64,000 nt of DNA, taken from NCBI RefSeq assembly GCF_047549485.1, contig NZ_CP180191.1, positions 124,001-188,000 on the forward strand. The letters are read 5' to 3'. How positions within the stretch are numbered: the first letter of the stretch is position 1; each line of letters begins with the position of its first letter. Below the pieces are notes generated by a model. That model was not told the origin of the DNA. It searched no databases and saw only the letters and a program-made list of their open reading frames with translations. The stretch is from Piscinibacterium candidicorallinum. GTDB taxonomy: Bacteria > Pseudomonadota > Gammaproteobacteria > Burkholderiales > Burkholderiaceae_C. This document shows, piece after piece, positions 18,501 to 26,104 of the stretch. Position numbers and translations under genes: made by a program.

Positions 18501-18882
18501 CGATCTGCCGGACGATCTCGGGCAGGCGGGGCAGCGCGCGGTTGATGCGGTTCTGCACCGCGGTTTCGGCAGCCTCGGGGTTGGTGCCGATCTTGAAGGT
18601 TGCCGTCAGGGTCATGCCGCCGTCGGAGGTGGCCTGGCTGGAGAAATACAGCAGGTTTTCCAGGCCGTTGATCTGCTCCTCGAGCGGCGCAGCGACGGTC
18701 TCGGCGATCACGCGCGGGTTGGCGCCCGGAAACTGCGCGCGCACCACGATGTTGGGCGGTGCCACTTCGGGATACTCGGACACCGGCAGACGGAAGATCG
18801 CCAGCGAGCCGATCAGGAAGATGAAGATCGACAGCACCGCGGCAAAGCGCGGCCGGTCGATGAAAAAGCGTGAGATGTCCAT
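15592..18882 (-). CDS. RND multidrug efflux pump, HAE1 family (AcrB/MexB-like)
   Basis: 1096 residues, slightly longer than AcrB because of a C-terminal tail of about 45 residues. Inner-membrane proton/drug antiporter. Helix 1 begins after DISRFFIDRPRFAAVLSI, and helix 4 has the proton-relay pair in GIVVDDAIVVVENVER. The duplicated large periplasmic loops and 12 helices are evident. It is the middle gene of an adaptor-pump-channel operon, starting 12 nt after the adaptor stop and overlapping the channel gene by 4 nt. Substrates are not predictable from sequence. No local TetR regulator accompanies it. Confidence 0.96.
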   Translation of the reverse strand: MDISRFFIDRPRFAAVLSIFIFLIGSLAIFRLPVSEYPEVAPPNIVVRAQFPGANPRVIAETVAAPLEEQINGLENLLYFSSQATSDGGMTLTATFKIGTNPEAAETAVQNRINRALPRLPEIVRQIGVTTEKASPNLTMVVHLVSPDNSRDALYLRNYGTLQVRDELLRIPGMGSVLSFGAGDYAMRVWLDPAKLAARNLTAADVVGAIREQNAQVAAGVVGAPPAPNGTDFQLAINTQGRLATEEEFANIIIRTDTSTGALVKLKDVGRVEMSANTYALRSLLNNKEAAAIAVFQAPGSNALAISDNVRATMERLKPNFPPGVDYSVVYDPTRFVQTSIEKVVQTLIEAVLLVVLVVIIFLQTWRASIIPLLAVPVSIVGTFAVLLLLGFSINTLTLFGLVLAIGIVVDDAIVVVENVERNIENGLTPHDATVKAMQEVSGPIIAIALVLCAVFVPLTLVPGLSGQFYKQFAATIAISTVISAFNSLTLSPALSAILLRPHDAPKDALTRGMDKLFGRFFAWFNRFFRRESDRYGRGVVGILSRKSLAMIIYAVLIGLTMLLFTRVPSGFVPAPDKQYLIGIAQLPAGASLDRTEKVIREMSDIALKVPGIVDSVAFPGLSIAGFSAAPNEGIVFFGLEDFEKRKTPDKSKNAILGQVNGAIQQIQGARMFVVPPPPVDGLGNAGGFKIEVQDRTGQGEQALYGSVWGTLGQIYGNPKSAIGTPFSTYDINVPQLFANVDRTRAKQMGVPLQDIYNTLQINLGSLYVNDFTRFGKTYQVIVQADAPYRATAEDITQLKTRNERGEMVPLGALMQVEPTFGPTRVTRYNGFPSADINGAPNPGFSSGQAEAEIERLLKGLPRGMTYEWTDLSYQDRLTRAVAIPGTDIKIPTLAAVLALSVILVILVLAAQYESWSLPLAIILIVPMGVLSALFGVWVSHFPPFMQPGDLNIFTQVALVVLVGLACKNAILIVEFAKELEEQGRALSEAIIEACRLRLRPILMTSIAFCAGVLPLIFGSGAGSEMRRAMGIAVFSGMVGVTLFGIFLTPVFYALLRKSTEKRRAHAAEVRAAVDAAAHPYHPGADTPAAKKEGAE

Positions 18883-18894
18883 GGTGCGGCCGCC

Positions 18895-20187
18895 TTACTT
18901 CTTCTCGCCGGCCGGTGCGGTCTGCTTCTCGTCTTTCTTCTCGTCCTTCTTGGCGTCCTTGCCGTCGCCGGCGCCTGCACCGGGAGGGCCGCCGTGCTGC
19001 GGCGGCGGGAAGATCGGCATGCCCTTGTCATCCACCTTCAGCACCTGCGGGGTGACCGGTGCGCCGGGGAAGGCGCGTTGCAGGCCGTCCACGATGATGG
19101 TTTCGCCAGCCTTCACGCCCGTGACCACGCGCATGCCGTCGATCAGCACGCCCGGCTTCACTTCGCGCGGCGCCACGATGTTGTTGGCGCCCACCACCAT
19201 CACGACCTTGCGGGTCTGGTCGGTGCTGATGGCCGATTCGGGCACCAGCGTGGCGGTGTAGCTGCCGCTGCCGACGAGCTTGATGCGTGCGAACAGGCCG
19301 GGTGTGAACAGACCCTCCTTGTTGTCAAACACCGCCCGCCCGCGGATCGACCCGGTGGCGGGATTCAGGCGGTTGTCGACGAAGTCCATGGCGCCCTTGT
19401 GCGGGTAGCCCTCCTCGTTGGACAGACCCATGAACACGGGGTTGGCGGCGTCGCGCGAGGATGCACGCGAGCCCTCGCGGCTGGCGCGGGCGTACTTCAG
19501 GTACGTCGCTTCGCTGGCATCGAACCAGGCATAGACCTTGTCCTGGGAGACGATGGTCGTGAGCACTGGCTCGCTCACGCCGACCAGGTTGCCGGCGGTC
19601 ACACTGGTGCGCGAGATCCGTCCGGAAATCGGTGCCGTGATGCGCGAGTACTCGAGGTTGAGCCGCGCACTAACGAGTGCCGCATTGGCTGCCGCGATGC
19701 CGGCCTCATTGCTGCGCACACTGGCCTTGAGCTGGTCGATCTCCTGGGCGCTGATGGCATTCAGGCTGACCAGCTTCTCGGCACGTGCCAGTTCGCTGCG
19801 CGAGAGTTCGAACTGTGTCCTTGCAGTCGCGAGCTGTGCTTCCGCACGTGCGACTTCGGCCGCAAAGGGTCGTGGATCAATGGTGTAGAGAACATCGCCC
19901 TTGCCGACCCGCTGGCCCTCGCGGAAGTGGACCTGCTGCAGCGTGCCGGCGACCCGGGAGCGCACCTCGACGGATTCTGTCGCCTCAAGGCGCGCGGTGA
20001 ATTCGTCGAATTCCTGCACGGTGCGCTGCGTGACGGGCGCGACCGACACCGACGGCGGGCCGTTGGGGCCACCCTGACCGCCACCGCCCTGGCCACAACC
20101 GGCCAGCAGGCTGAGCGCCAAAACACTGGAGAAGACGAAACGGCCGGCGGCAGAAGAACCACCGGACTGCAAGTGAGCAGCTTGCAT
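18895..20187 (-). CDS. RND efflux periplasmic adaptor lipoprotein
   Basis: 430 residues from the ATG at 20187. The signal peptide ends in LLAGC (Cys31) and is followed by a Gly-rich linker. The membrane-fusion protein fold is clear: VEVRSRVAGTLQQVHFREGQ lipoyl half-motif, coiled-coil hairpin about 105-175, and second lipoyl half SRITAPISGRISRT. The last ~40 residues are low complexity with KKDEKKDE. The frame is open to an ATG at 20241, but the shorter start gives a normal signal peptide. First gene of the RND operon. Confidence 0.92.
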   Translation of the reverse strand: MQAAHLQSGGSSAAGRFVFSSVLALSLLAGCGQGGGGQGGPNGPPSVSVAPVTQRTVQEFDEFTARLEATESVEVRSRVAGTLQQVHFREGQRVGKGDVLYTIDPRPFAAEVARAEAQLATARTQFELSRSELARAEKLVSLNAISAQEIDQLKASVRSNEAGIAAANAALVSARLNLEYSRITAPISGRISRTSVTAGNLVGVSEPVLTTIVSQDKVYAWFDASEATYLKYARASREGSRASSRDAANPVFMGLSNEEGYPHKGAMDFVDNRLNPATGSIRGRAVFDNKEGLFTPGLFARIKLVGSGSYTATLVPESAISTDQTRKVVMVVGANNIVAPREVKPGVLIDGMRVVTGVKAGETIIVDGLQRAFPGAPVTPQVLKVDDKGMPIFPPPQHGGPPGAGAGDGKDAKKDEKKDEKQTAPAGEKK

Positions 20188-20727
20188 GATGAGGAATCCG
20201 ATCGAGGAGGTGGGCAGGGAGCTTGCGCACCCGACAGCCATGTGGCGTCTTTATTAGTGGTGCTGCTTAAGGGAATACGCGCAAGTGATCGCGTTGTAGC
20301 GTGCTCTGCGGCACTGCACAACCCAATTGCTGCGGCCTGCTGACGACGCTGTGTCAGGAGCTCTGCGTTCTCCGGTGCAGTTAGCTCCCGGTTAAAAACG
20401 CTCGGAATCGGCCGGAAATCAACGAGAACAGAGCATCTGCCCCATCGCGCTCCCTGTGCGGGGTCGACGCAAATGCTCGGCGCGTTTGCATTGATTTCGG
20501 CCAGGCTTGCTCGGGGGCAGGGTGGCTGCGGGGGCGCGCGTGCCTGATGGAAGCCCGTACGGCCTGTAGGGACTTGATGTAGCGACTCTGCGTCATGTGC
20601 CGCCGCAGGCAGCTCGCGCGGTGGTGTGGGCGGGTGCGCGTGTCAGCAGCCTGATGACCAGTGCGCGGATTGCCTTGCCAGCAGCCTGCCCGCTTGCGGC
20701 GGGGCGCCAGGCGGCTGCTCGCGGTGC
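20188..20727. other. Intergenic region of 540 bp upstream of the RND operon
   Basis: Lies between the RND operon 5' end and the gatB 3' end, both on the minus strand. No convincing gene. An AT-rich patch at about 20250-20280 is the likeliest promoter area for the RND operon. At 20410-20428 CGGCCGGAAATCAACG and at 20489-20504 its near inverse (ATTGATTTCGGCCAGG) form an imperfect long-range inverted pair faintly like the ends of the dispersed repeat. Confidence 0.4.
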
Positions 20728-22185
20728 CTAGCCGAGCTTCTTCTTCAGCAGCTCGTTGACCAGCGCGGGATTCGCTTTGCCCTTGGTTGCCTTCATGGCC
20801 TGGCCGACCAGCGCATTGAAGGCCTTGTCCTTGCCAGCGCGGAATTCATCGACAGACTTTTGGTTGGCAGCCAGGACCTCGTCAAGGATCGCTTCGATGG
20901 CGCCGGTGTCGGACATCTGACGGAGGCCGAGGCGGTCGATCGCCTCATCGACCAGCGTTTGAGCGTCGCCTTCGGTGCGCGGCCCCGACACCCAGAGATC
21001 TTCAAAGACCTGCTTGGCACCGGAATTCGACAGGGTGCCGTCGGTGATGCGTCTGATCAGTGAGCCCAGGACGGACGGGTCGACGGGCAGTTGGGCGTCA
21101 TCAAAGCTGCGGTCTTCCGCATTCAGGCGACGGCTGACTTCGCCCATGATCCAGTTCGCGGCAAGCTTTGGTTGGCCCGAACGTTCGCGCACGACCTCGA
21201 AATACCGCGCAGCGCCGCGGCTCTGGGTCATCAGCGCCGCGTCATACGCGGGCAACCCGTACTCCGTCTGGTACCGCGCCTTGAGCTGAGCCGGCAGCTC
21301 GGGCATCGCCGCACGCGTGCGTTCGATCCAGTCTGCGTCGATCGTCAGCGGCGGCAGGTCGGGGTCAGGGAAGTAGCGGTAGTCGTGCGCGTCTTCCTTG
21401 GTGCGCATGACGCGGGTTTCGCCGCGGTCGGGGTCGAAGAGCACGGTGGCCTGCTGGATCTTGCCGCCGTCTTCGATGATGCGGATCTGTTCGCGCACCT
21501 CGTAGTTGATGGCTTCTTCCAGAAAGCGGAAACTGTTCAGGTTCTTGATCTCGCGACGCGTGCCCAGCGGCGTACCGGGGCGGCGCACGCTGACGTTGGC
21601 GTCGCAGCGGAAACTGCCTTCCTGCATGTTGCCGTCGCAGATGCCCAACCACACCACCAGCCCATGCAAAGCCTTGGCATACGCCACAGCCTCCTTGGCA
21701 TTGGCGATGTCGGGTTCACTGACGATCTCGAGCAGCGGTGTGCCGGCACGGTTCAGGTCGATGCCTGAAAAGGCGCCCATGCCTTCATGCACGCTCTTGC
21801 CGGCGTCTTCTTCCAGGTGTGCGCGCGTGAGGCGAATGGTTTTCTCGCTGCCGTCCTCCAGCAGGATGATGATGCCGCCGCCCGAGACCACCGGCACCTC
21901 GTACTGGCTGATCTGGTAGGCCTTCGGCAGGTCCGGGTAGAAGTAGTTCTTGCGTTCGAACTGGCTCACGGCAGCCACCTGCCCGCCGACAGCGAGGCCG
22001 AACTGGATCGCGCGTTGCACGGCGCCCCTGTTCATCACCGGCAGCACGCCGGGCAGGGCCATGTCCACCGCATTGGCCTGAGTATTGGGCGCAGCGCCGA
22101 ACTGCGTGGACGATCCGCTGAAGATCTTCGAGGTGGTCGAGAGCTGTACGTGCGTCTCGATGCCGATCACAACTTCCCAGGTCAT
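20728..22185 (-). CDS. gatB: Asp-tRNA(Asn)/Glu-tRNA(Gln) amidotransferase subunit B
   Basis: 485 residues. Subunit B binds mischarged tRNA and activates the glutamyl or aspartyl group with ATP while GatA supplies ammonia. The family start WEVVIGIETHVQL is intact. The signature FRCDANVSVRRPG, the central FERKNYFYPDLPKAYQISQ and a complete C-terminal YqeY-like tail (GQAMKATKGKANPALVNELL) are present. Last gene of a gatC-gatA-lipoprotein-gatB run. GatCAB is essential where GlnRS or AsnRS is absent. Confidence 0.97.
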   Translation of the reverse strand: MTWEVVIGIETHVQLSTTSKIFSGSSTQFGAAPNTQANAVDMALPGVLPVMNRGAVQRAIQFGLAVGGQVAAVSQFERKNYFYPDLPKAYQISQYEVPVVSGGGIIILLEDGSEKTIRLTRAHLEEDAGKSVHEGMGAFSGIDLNRAGTPLLEIVSEPDIANAKEAVAYAKALHGLVVWLGICDGNMQEGSFRCDANVSVRRPGTPLGTRREIKNLNSFRFLEEAINYEVREQIRIIEDGGKIQQATVLFDPDRGETRVMRTKEDAHDYRYFPDPDLPPLTIDADWIERTRAAMPELPAQLKARYQTEYGLPAYDAALMTQSRGAARYFEVVRERSGQPKLAANWIMGEVSRRLNAEDRSFDDAQLPVDPSVLGSLIRRITDGTLSNSGAKQVFEDLWVSGPRTEGDAQTLVDEAIDRLGLRQMSDTGAIEAILDEVLAANQKSVDEFRAGKDKAFNALVGQAMKATKGKANPALVNELLKKKLG

Positions 22186-22242
22186 GGTGTGTCTCGTGTG
22201 GATGCGTGGTGCGGGCCGGTGCGCGCTGAAAGGCGTGCGGGC

Positions 22243-22797
22243 CTAGCGATCGTTCTTGGCGCAAGCGCCGCTCTTGGGGTCGAACATGACCGGCCAGGCG
22301 CGGTCGTAGACATTGCCCGTGCAGTAGCGCTGGCAGTTGGCGTGCGCCAGCGTGATGCGGCGCGGGTCCGACCAGATCATCAGCTTGCATGCACCGCCGT
22401 CTACGGGCTGCAGCTCGATCGACGGGCGCGTCTTGGTCTGGCGGAACTGCGCCAGACTGAAGCTGCAACTGCCTTTGTTGCCGACCCAGAGCTTCCAATC
22501 CAGTGCCTGAACTTCGCCACCCCGCACCTGCAAAGTGGCCTGCTCACGAAAGCCGTCGTCTTCCTTCTGGCTGCATTGGCCATCCAGGGTGATGCCGCCG
22601 CGCGGCGTGGGCACCGGCCCCGGCTTGGTGACGGGCGCAGGCGGCGGTGTGGACTGCGCGCTCGGCCCGGGCACATCCGGGGGCATGGGTGAGCGCAGCA
22701 GGCTGCAGCCGGCCAGCACGGCCACCATGCAGCACAGCGTCAGGCCCGTTCGCAGCCGGCGGCCCGCAGAACGGCGTTCAGGGACGTTGGAAGGCAT
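22243..22797 (-). CDS. Small lipoprotein between gatA and gatB
   Basis: 184 residues. Basic N-terminus, hydrophobic core and lipobox VLAGC with Cys31, then a Pro-rich linker (about 35-65). The C-terminal domain holds six Cys residues (CSQKEDD, GSCSF, ACKLM, CQRYC, GACAK), so three disulfides are possible in the periplasm. No known domain recognised. Its start lies 20 nt inside the end of gatA, so it is co-translated with the gat genes although it has no evident link to tRNA amidation. Confidence 0.8.
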   Translation of the reverse strand: MPSNVPERRSAGRRLRTGLTLCCMVAVLAGCSLLRSPMPPDVPGPSAQSTPPPAPVTKPGPVPTPRGGITLDGQCSQKEDDGFREQATLQVRGGEVQALDWKLWVGNKGSCSFSLAQFRQTKTRPSIELQPVDGGACKLMIWSDPRRITLAHANCQRYCTGNVYDRAWPVMFDPKSGACAKNDR

Positions 22798-24238
22798 GAG
22801 CCACTCCCAGCAGCCGCGCTTCGTCGAAGTAGTTGCCGATCATGTGCAGGCCCACGGGCCGGCCGCTGTCGGCACCGAGACTGGCGGGCACGCTCATGGC
22901 CGGCAGCCCGGCCAACGACACGCCGAGGGTGAAGATGTCGGCCAGATAGTTGGCTACGGGGTCGTCAGCCTTCTCGCCCAGGTTCCAGGCGGTGGTCGGC
23001 GCCACGGGGCCAACGATCACATCGCACTGCGCAAAAGCACTCTGGAAGTCCTGCGCGAGCAGGCGGCGCAGCTTCTGGGCCTGCTTGTAGTAGGCGTCGT
23101 AGTAGCCCGCGGACAGCACATAGGTGCCCACCAGAATCCGGCGCTTCACCTCGGCACCGAAGCCCTCGGCTCGGCTGCGCTCATAGAGGTCCTGAAGGTC
23201 CCTGGGGTTCTCGCAGCGGTGACCGTAGCGCACGCCATCAAAGCGGGAGAGGTTGCTCGAGGCCTCCGCTGGGGCAATCACGTAATAGGCGTGAATCGCC
23301 AGTCGCGTGCGCGGCAGGGCGATCGGCACGCGTGCGGCGCCGAGGCCTTCCAGGCACCGGATGGCGGCGTCAATGGCGTCACGCACTTCGCGGGCAACAC
23401 CTTCACCCATGAATTCGGCTGGCACGCCGATGCGCAGACCCGCCAGTGGAGCGCCTGCTGTGGCACCGTCGACCGGTGCCGCGAGCAGGCGGGTGAAGTC
23501 CTCCGCCGGGCGCTTGATACTGGTGGCATCGCGCTCATCGAAGCCGGCCATGGCATTGAGCAGCAGGGCGCAGTCCTCGGCGGTCTGCGCCATCGGGCCA
23601 CCCTGGTCCAGCGAGGAGGCAAAGGCGATCATCCCGTAGCGGGACACCCGGCCGTAGGTGGGCTTGATGCCGGTAATGCCGCAGAAGCTGGCGGGTTGGC
23701 GGATCGAGCCGCCAGTGTCCGTGCCGGTGGCCGCGGGCACGATGCCGGCCGCCACGGCCGCCGCGCTGCCGCTGGTGGAGCCGCCAGGCACGGCGCGCTC
23801 GTCGCGCGGATTCAGGGTCGGGCCGAAGGCGGAGTTCTCGCCCGAGGAACCCATCGCGAACTCGTCGCAGTTGGTCTTGCCCACGGTCACCATGCCGGCG
23901 GCGGCCAGCCGCTCGACCACCGTGGCATCGAAGGGCGAGACGTAGTTCGCCAGCATCCTGCTGCCGGCGGTGCTCTTGAAGCCGCGGGTGACGAAGATGT
24001 CCTTGTGCGCGATCGGCACACCAGTCAGCGGGCCTGCGGTCCCGGCGGCACGGGCAGCGTCGGCAGCGCGGGCCTGGGCCAGGGTGAGCTCGGGCTGCAC
24101 GTCCAGAAAGGCATTCAGGTGCCGCTTGGCCTCGATGGCGGCCAGAGCCTCCTGCGCCAGCTCCACGGCGCTGGCCTGCTTGCTGGCCAGCAGGGCGGCG
24201 GTCTGCGCCACCGTGCGTGCGTTCGTCGGCGCGCTCAT
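22778..24238 (-). CDS. gatA: Asp-tRNA(Asn)/Glu-tRNA(Gln) amidotransferase subunit A
   Basis: 486 residues. Amidase-signature enzyme that hydrolyses glutamine and channels ammonia to GatB. The Ser-cisSer-Lys triad elements are visible: Lys in PIAHKDIF, then VPGGSTSGSAAAVAAG and TDTGGSIRQPASFCG. Length is normal. Its ATG overlaps the gatC stop by 4 nt, and its 3' end overlaps the lipoprotein gene by 20 nt. Confidence 0.97.
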   Translation of the reverse strand: MSAPTNARTVAQTAALLASKQASAVELAQEALAAIEAKRHLNAFLDVQPELTLAQARAADAARAAGTAGPLTGVPIAHKDIFVTRGFKSTAGSRMLANYVSPFDATVVERLAAAGMVTVGKTNCDEFAMGSSGENSAFGPTLNPRDERAVPGGSTSGSAAAVAAGIVPAATGTDTGGSIRQPASFCGITGIKPTYGRVSRYGMIAFASSLDQGGPMAQTAEDCALLLNAMAGFDERDATSIKRPAEDFTRLLAAPVDGATAGAPLAGLRIGVPAEFMGEGVAREVRDAIDAAIRCLEGLGAARVPIALPRTRLAIHAYYVIAPAEASSNLSRFDGVRYGHRCENPRDLQDLYERSRAEGFGAEVKRRILVGTYVLSAGYYDAYYKQAQKLRRLLAQDFQSAFAQCDVIVGPVAPTTAWNLGEKADDPVANYLADIFTLGVSLAGLPAMSVPASLGADSGRPVGLHMIGNYFDEARLLGVAHAFQRP

Positions 24239-24552
24239 TCAATCACCTTGGGCACGAGGAACATGCCCTCACGCTGGGCGGGGGCGTTGGCCATCAACGC
24301 CTCGCGCGCGGCTTCGCCCGCCTCGCCGATCGGCTCGGTCACCGCGTCTTCGCGCAGGCGCAGGGCAATCGCGCCCTCGAAGGCGGTGGGGTGCGCCAGC
24401 GGGGCGACGCCCTCGGTGTCCTCGGCCTGCATCTCGTCGATCAGCTGGAGGATGGCGTTGAGCTTGTCGCGGGTGGCGTCCAGTTCGGCGGGCGAAACGC
24501 CCAGCCGGGCCAGGCGGGCAATGCGCTGGATGTCGGCGTCGGAGAGTTGCAT
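24235..24552 (-). CDS. gatC: Asp-tRNA(Asn)/Glu-tRNA(Gln) amidotransferase subunit C
   Basis: 105 residues from the ATG at 24552 (MQLSDADIQRIARLARL). It wraps around GatA and stabilises the complex. The family ending PAQREGMFLVPKVIE is intact. The frame continues 16 codons upstream, but MQLSDADI matches family starts. First gene of the gat operon, divergent from mreB. Confidence 0.95.
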   Translation of the reverse strand: MQLSDADIQRIARLARLGVSPAELDATRDKLNAILQLIDEMQAEDTEGVAPLAHPTAFEGAIALRLREDAVTEPIGEAGEAAREALMANAPAQREGMFLVPKVIE

Positions 24553-24900
24553 CGTGGGCCTTGGTCCCCGAGCCGCCTCTGGGGCCGGGGTTGTAAACAA
24601 GTGTTTGGGCGGCCGCGTGCCGCCGGGGACCCCGTGCGCCGCGAAAAGCGGCTGCGGGCGGTCGGTCGAGCCCCGCCTCCAAAGCCCGCAAGACAGACGT
24701 AAATGCCTGATTTGGCGCAGGTTTGTCGGGGTTCGCTAGGTTAACATCGCGCTCTGGTTGAAAGACCGCCCGCGAGCCTTGGTGCGCCGGGCGGTTTTGC
24801 CATTGAACACACCCCTTTTCGACGCGCTGCGCCAGACTTGCGGGTTTGCAGCCGTCGCGGCCGACTGGGCCGCCACCCACACACGATCAGAGATCACCGA
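24553..24900. other. Divergent gatC-mreB intergenic region of 348 bp
   Basis: Should contain promoters for both operons. TTGGCG (24712-24717) lies upstream of GCTAGGTTAACAT, a weak plus-strand promoter candidate. A strong hairpin followed by four T lies further down (24765-24798). No gene is supported in this stretch. Confidence 0.45.
24765..24798 (+). terminator. Terminator- or attenuator-like hairpin in the mreB leader
   Basis: Perfect 8-bp stem ACCGCCCG (24765-24772) / CGGGCGGT (24788-24795) with a 15-nt loop, preceded by AAAG and followed by TTTT. It sits 102 bp before the mreB ATG and downstream of the only plausible plus-strand promoter. It could be an attenuator, the end of a short leader RNA, or part of a structured 5' UTR. 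Confidence 0.5.
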
Positions 24901-25944
24901 ATGTTCGGATTCTTCCGCAGCTACCTGTCCACCGACATCGCCATCGACCTCGGTACCGCCAACACGCTCATCTACGTCAAGGGCAAGGGCATCGTCCTGA
25001 ATGAGCCCTCCGTGGTGGCCATCCGCCAGGAAGGCGGCCCGCACTCCAAGCAGGTCATACAGGCTGTGGGCCACGAGGCCAAGCAGATGCTGGGCAAGGT
25101 GCCCGGCAACATCGAGGCCATCCGCCCGATGAAGGACGGCGTGATCGCCAACTTCACGGTCACCGAACAGATGATCAAGCAGTTCATCAAGATGGTGCAC
25201 CCGGGCAGTCTGTTCGCGCCCAATCCGCGCATCATCATTTGTGTGCCCTGCGGTTCGACTCAGGTCGAGCGCCGCGCCATCAAGGAAGCAGCCCTGGGTG
25301 CCGGCGCGAGTCAGGTGTATCTGATTGAGGAGCCGATGGCCGCGGCCATCGGCGCCGGCCTGCCGGTCTCGGAAGCCACCGGCAGCATGGTGGTGGACAT
25401 CGGCGGCGGCACGACCGAGGTGGCCGTGATCTCGCTGGGCGGCATGGTCTACAAAGGCAGCGTGCGCACCGGCGGTGACAAGTTCGACGAAGCGATCATC
25501 AACTACATCCGCCGCAACTACGGCATGCTGATCGGCGAACCCACCGCCGAAATGGTCAAGAAGACGATCGGCAGCGCCTTCCCGGGCAGCGAGGTCAAGG
25601 AAATCGAGGTCAAGGGCCGCAACCTCTCCGAAGGCATCCCGCGCAGCTTCACGGTCTCGTCCAACGAGATCCTCGAAGCCCTGACCGACCCGCTCAACCA
25701 GATCGTCTCGGCCGTGAAAAACGCGCTGGAGCAGACCCCGCCCGAGCTGGGTGCCGACATCACCGAGAAGGGCATCATGCTCACCGGCGGCGGCGCCCTG
25801 CTGCGCGATCTGGATCGCCTGCTGGTGGAGGAAACCGGCCTGCCTGTGGTGGTGGCCGAAGACCCCTTGACCTGCGTGGTGCGCGGCTGCGGCGTGGCCC
25901 TGGAGCGAATTGACAAGCTGGGGTCGATCTTTGCAAATGAGTAG
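24901..25944 (+). CDS. mreB: Rod shape-determining actin homologue MreB
   Basis: 347 residues. Forms membrane-bound filaments that guide the elongation machinery. Actin-fold motifs are clear: phosphate 1 DLGTANTLIY, the connecting region VPCGSTQVERRAIKEA, phosphate 2 DIGGGTTEVAVISLGG, and adenosine motif GIMLTGGGALLRDLD. The N-terminal MFGFFRSYLS is the amphipathic membrane helix, which fixes the start at 24901 although the frame opens earlier. First gene of mreBCD-mrdAB. Confidence 0.98.
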   Translation: MFGFFRSYLSTDIAIDLGTANTLIYVKGKGIVLNEPSVVAIRQEGGPHSKQVIQAVGHEAKQMLGKVPGNIEAIRPMKDGVIANFTVTEQMIKQFIKMVHPGSLFAPNPRIIICVPCGSTQVERRAIKEAALGAGASQVYLIEEPMAAAIGAGLPVSEATGSMVVDIGGGTTEVAVISLGGMVYKGSVRTGGDKFDEAIINYIRRNYGMLIGEPTAEMVKKTIGSAFPGSEVKEIEVKGRNLSEGIPRSFTVSSNEILEALTDPLNQIVSAVKNALEQTPPELGADITEKGIMLTGGGALLRDLDRLLVEETGLPVVVAEDPLTCVVRGCGVALERIDKLGSIFANE

Positions 25945-26104
25945 GGGTCTTGGCGTAGTTCGATCTGGCGCTTCGCGCCGCTGATTGACAGGTCAAGACC
26001 AGAACGTACTAGGGGTTTGGGCTGGCCCCCTCGTGCTCCCCCAGCCGGGCTAGCGTGCCGATCCAGTCCAGAGCCCTGCACCCCAAAGCGCATCTGCGCC
26101 CGAC

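Noticed and set aside
20381..20596. A 71-codon minus-strand ORF in the gap before the RND operon
   Set aside because: No ribosome site, Arg/Pro-rich composition typical of chance frames, and no domain.
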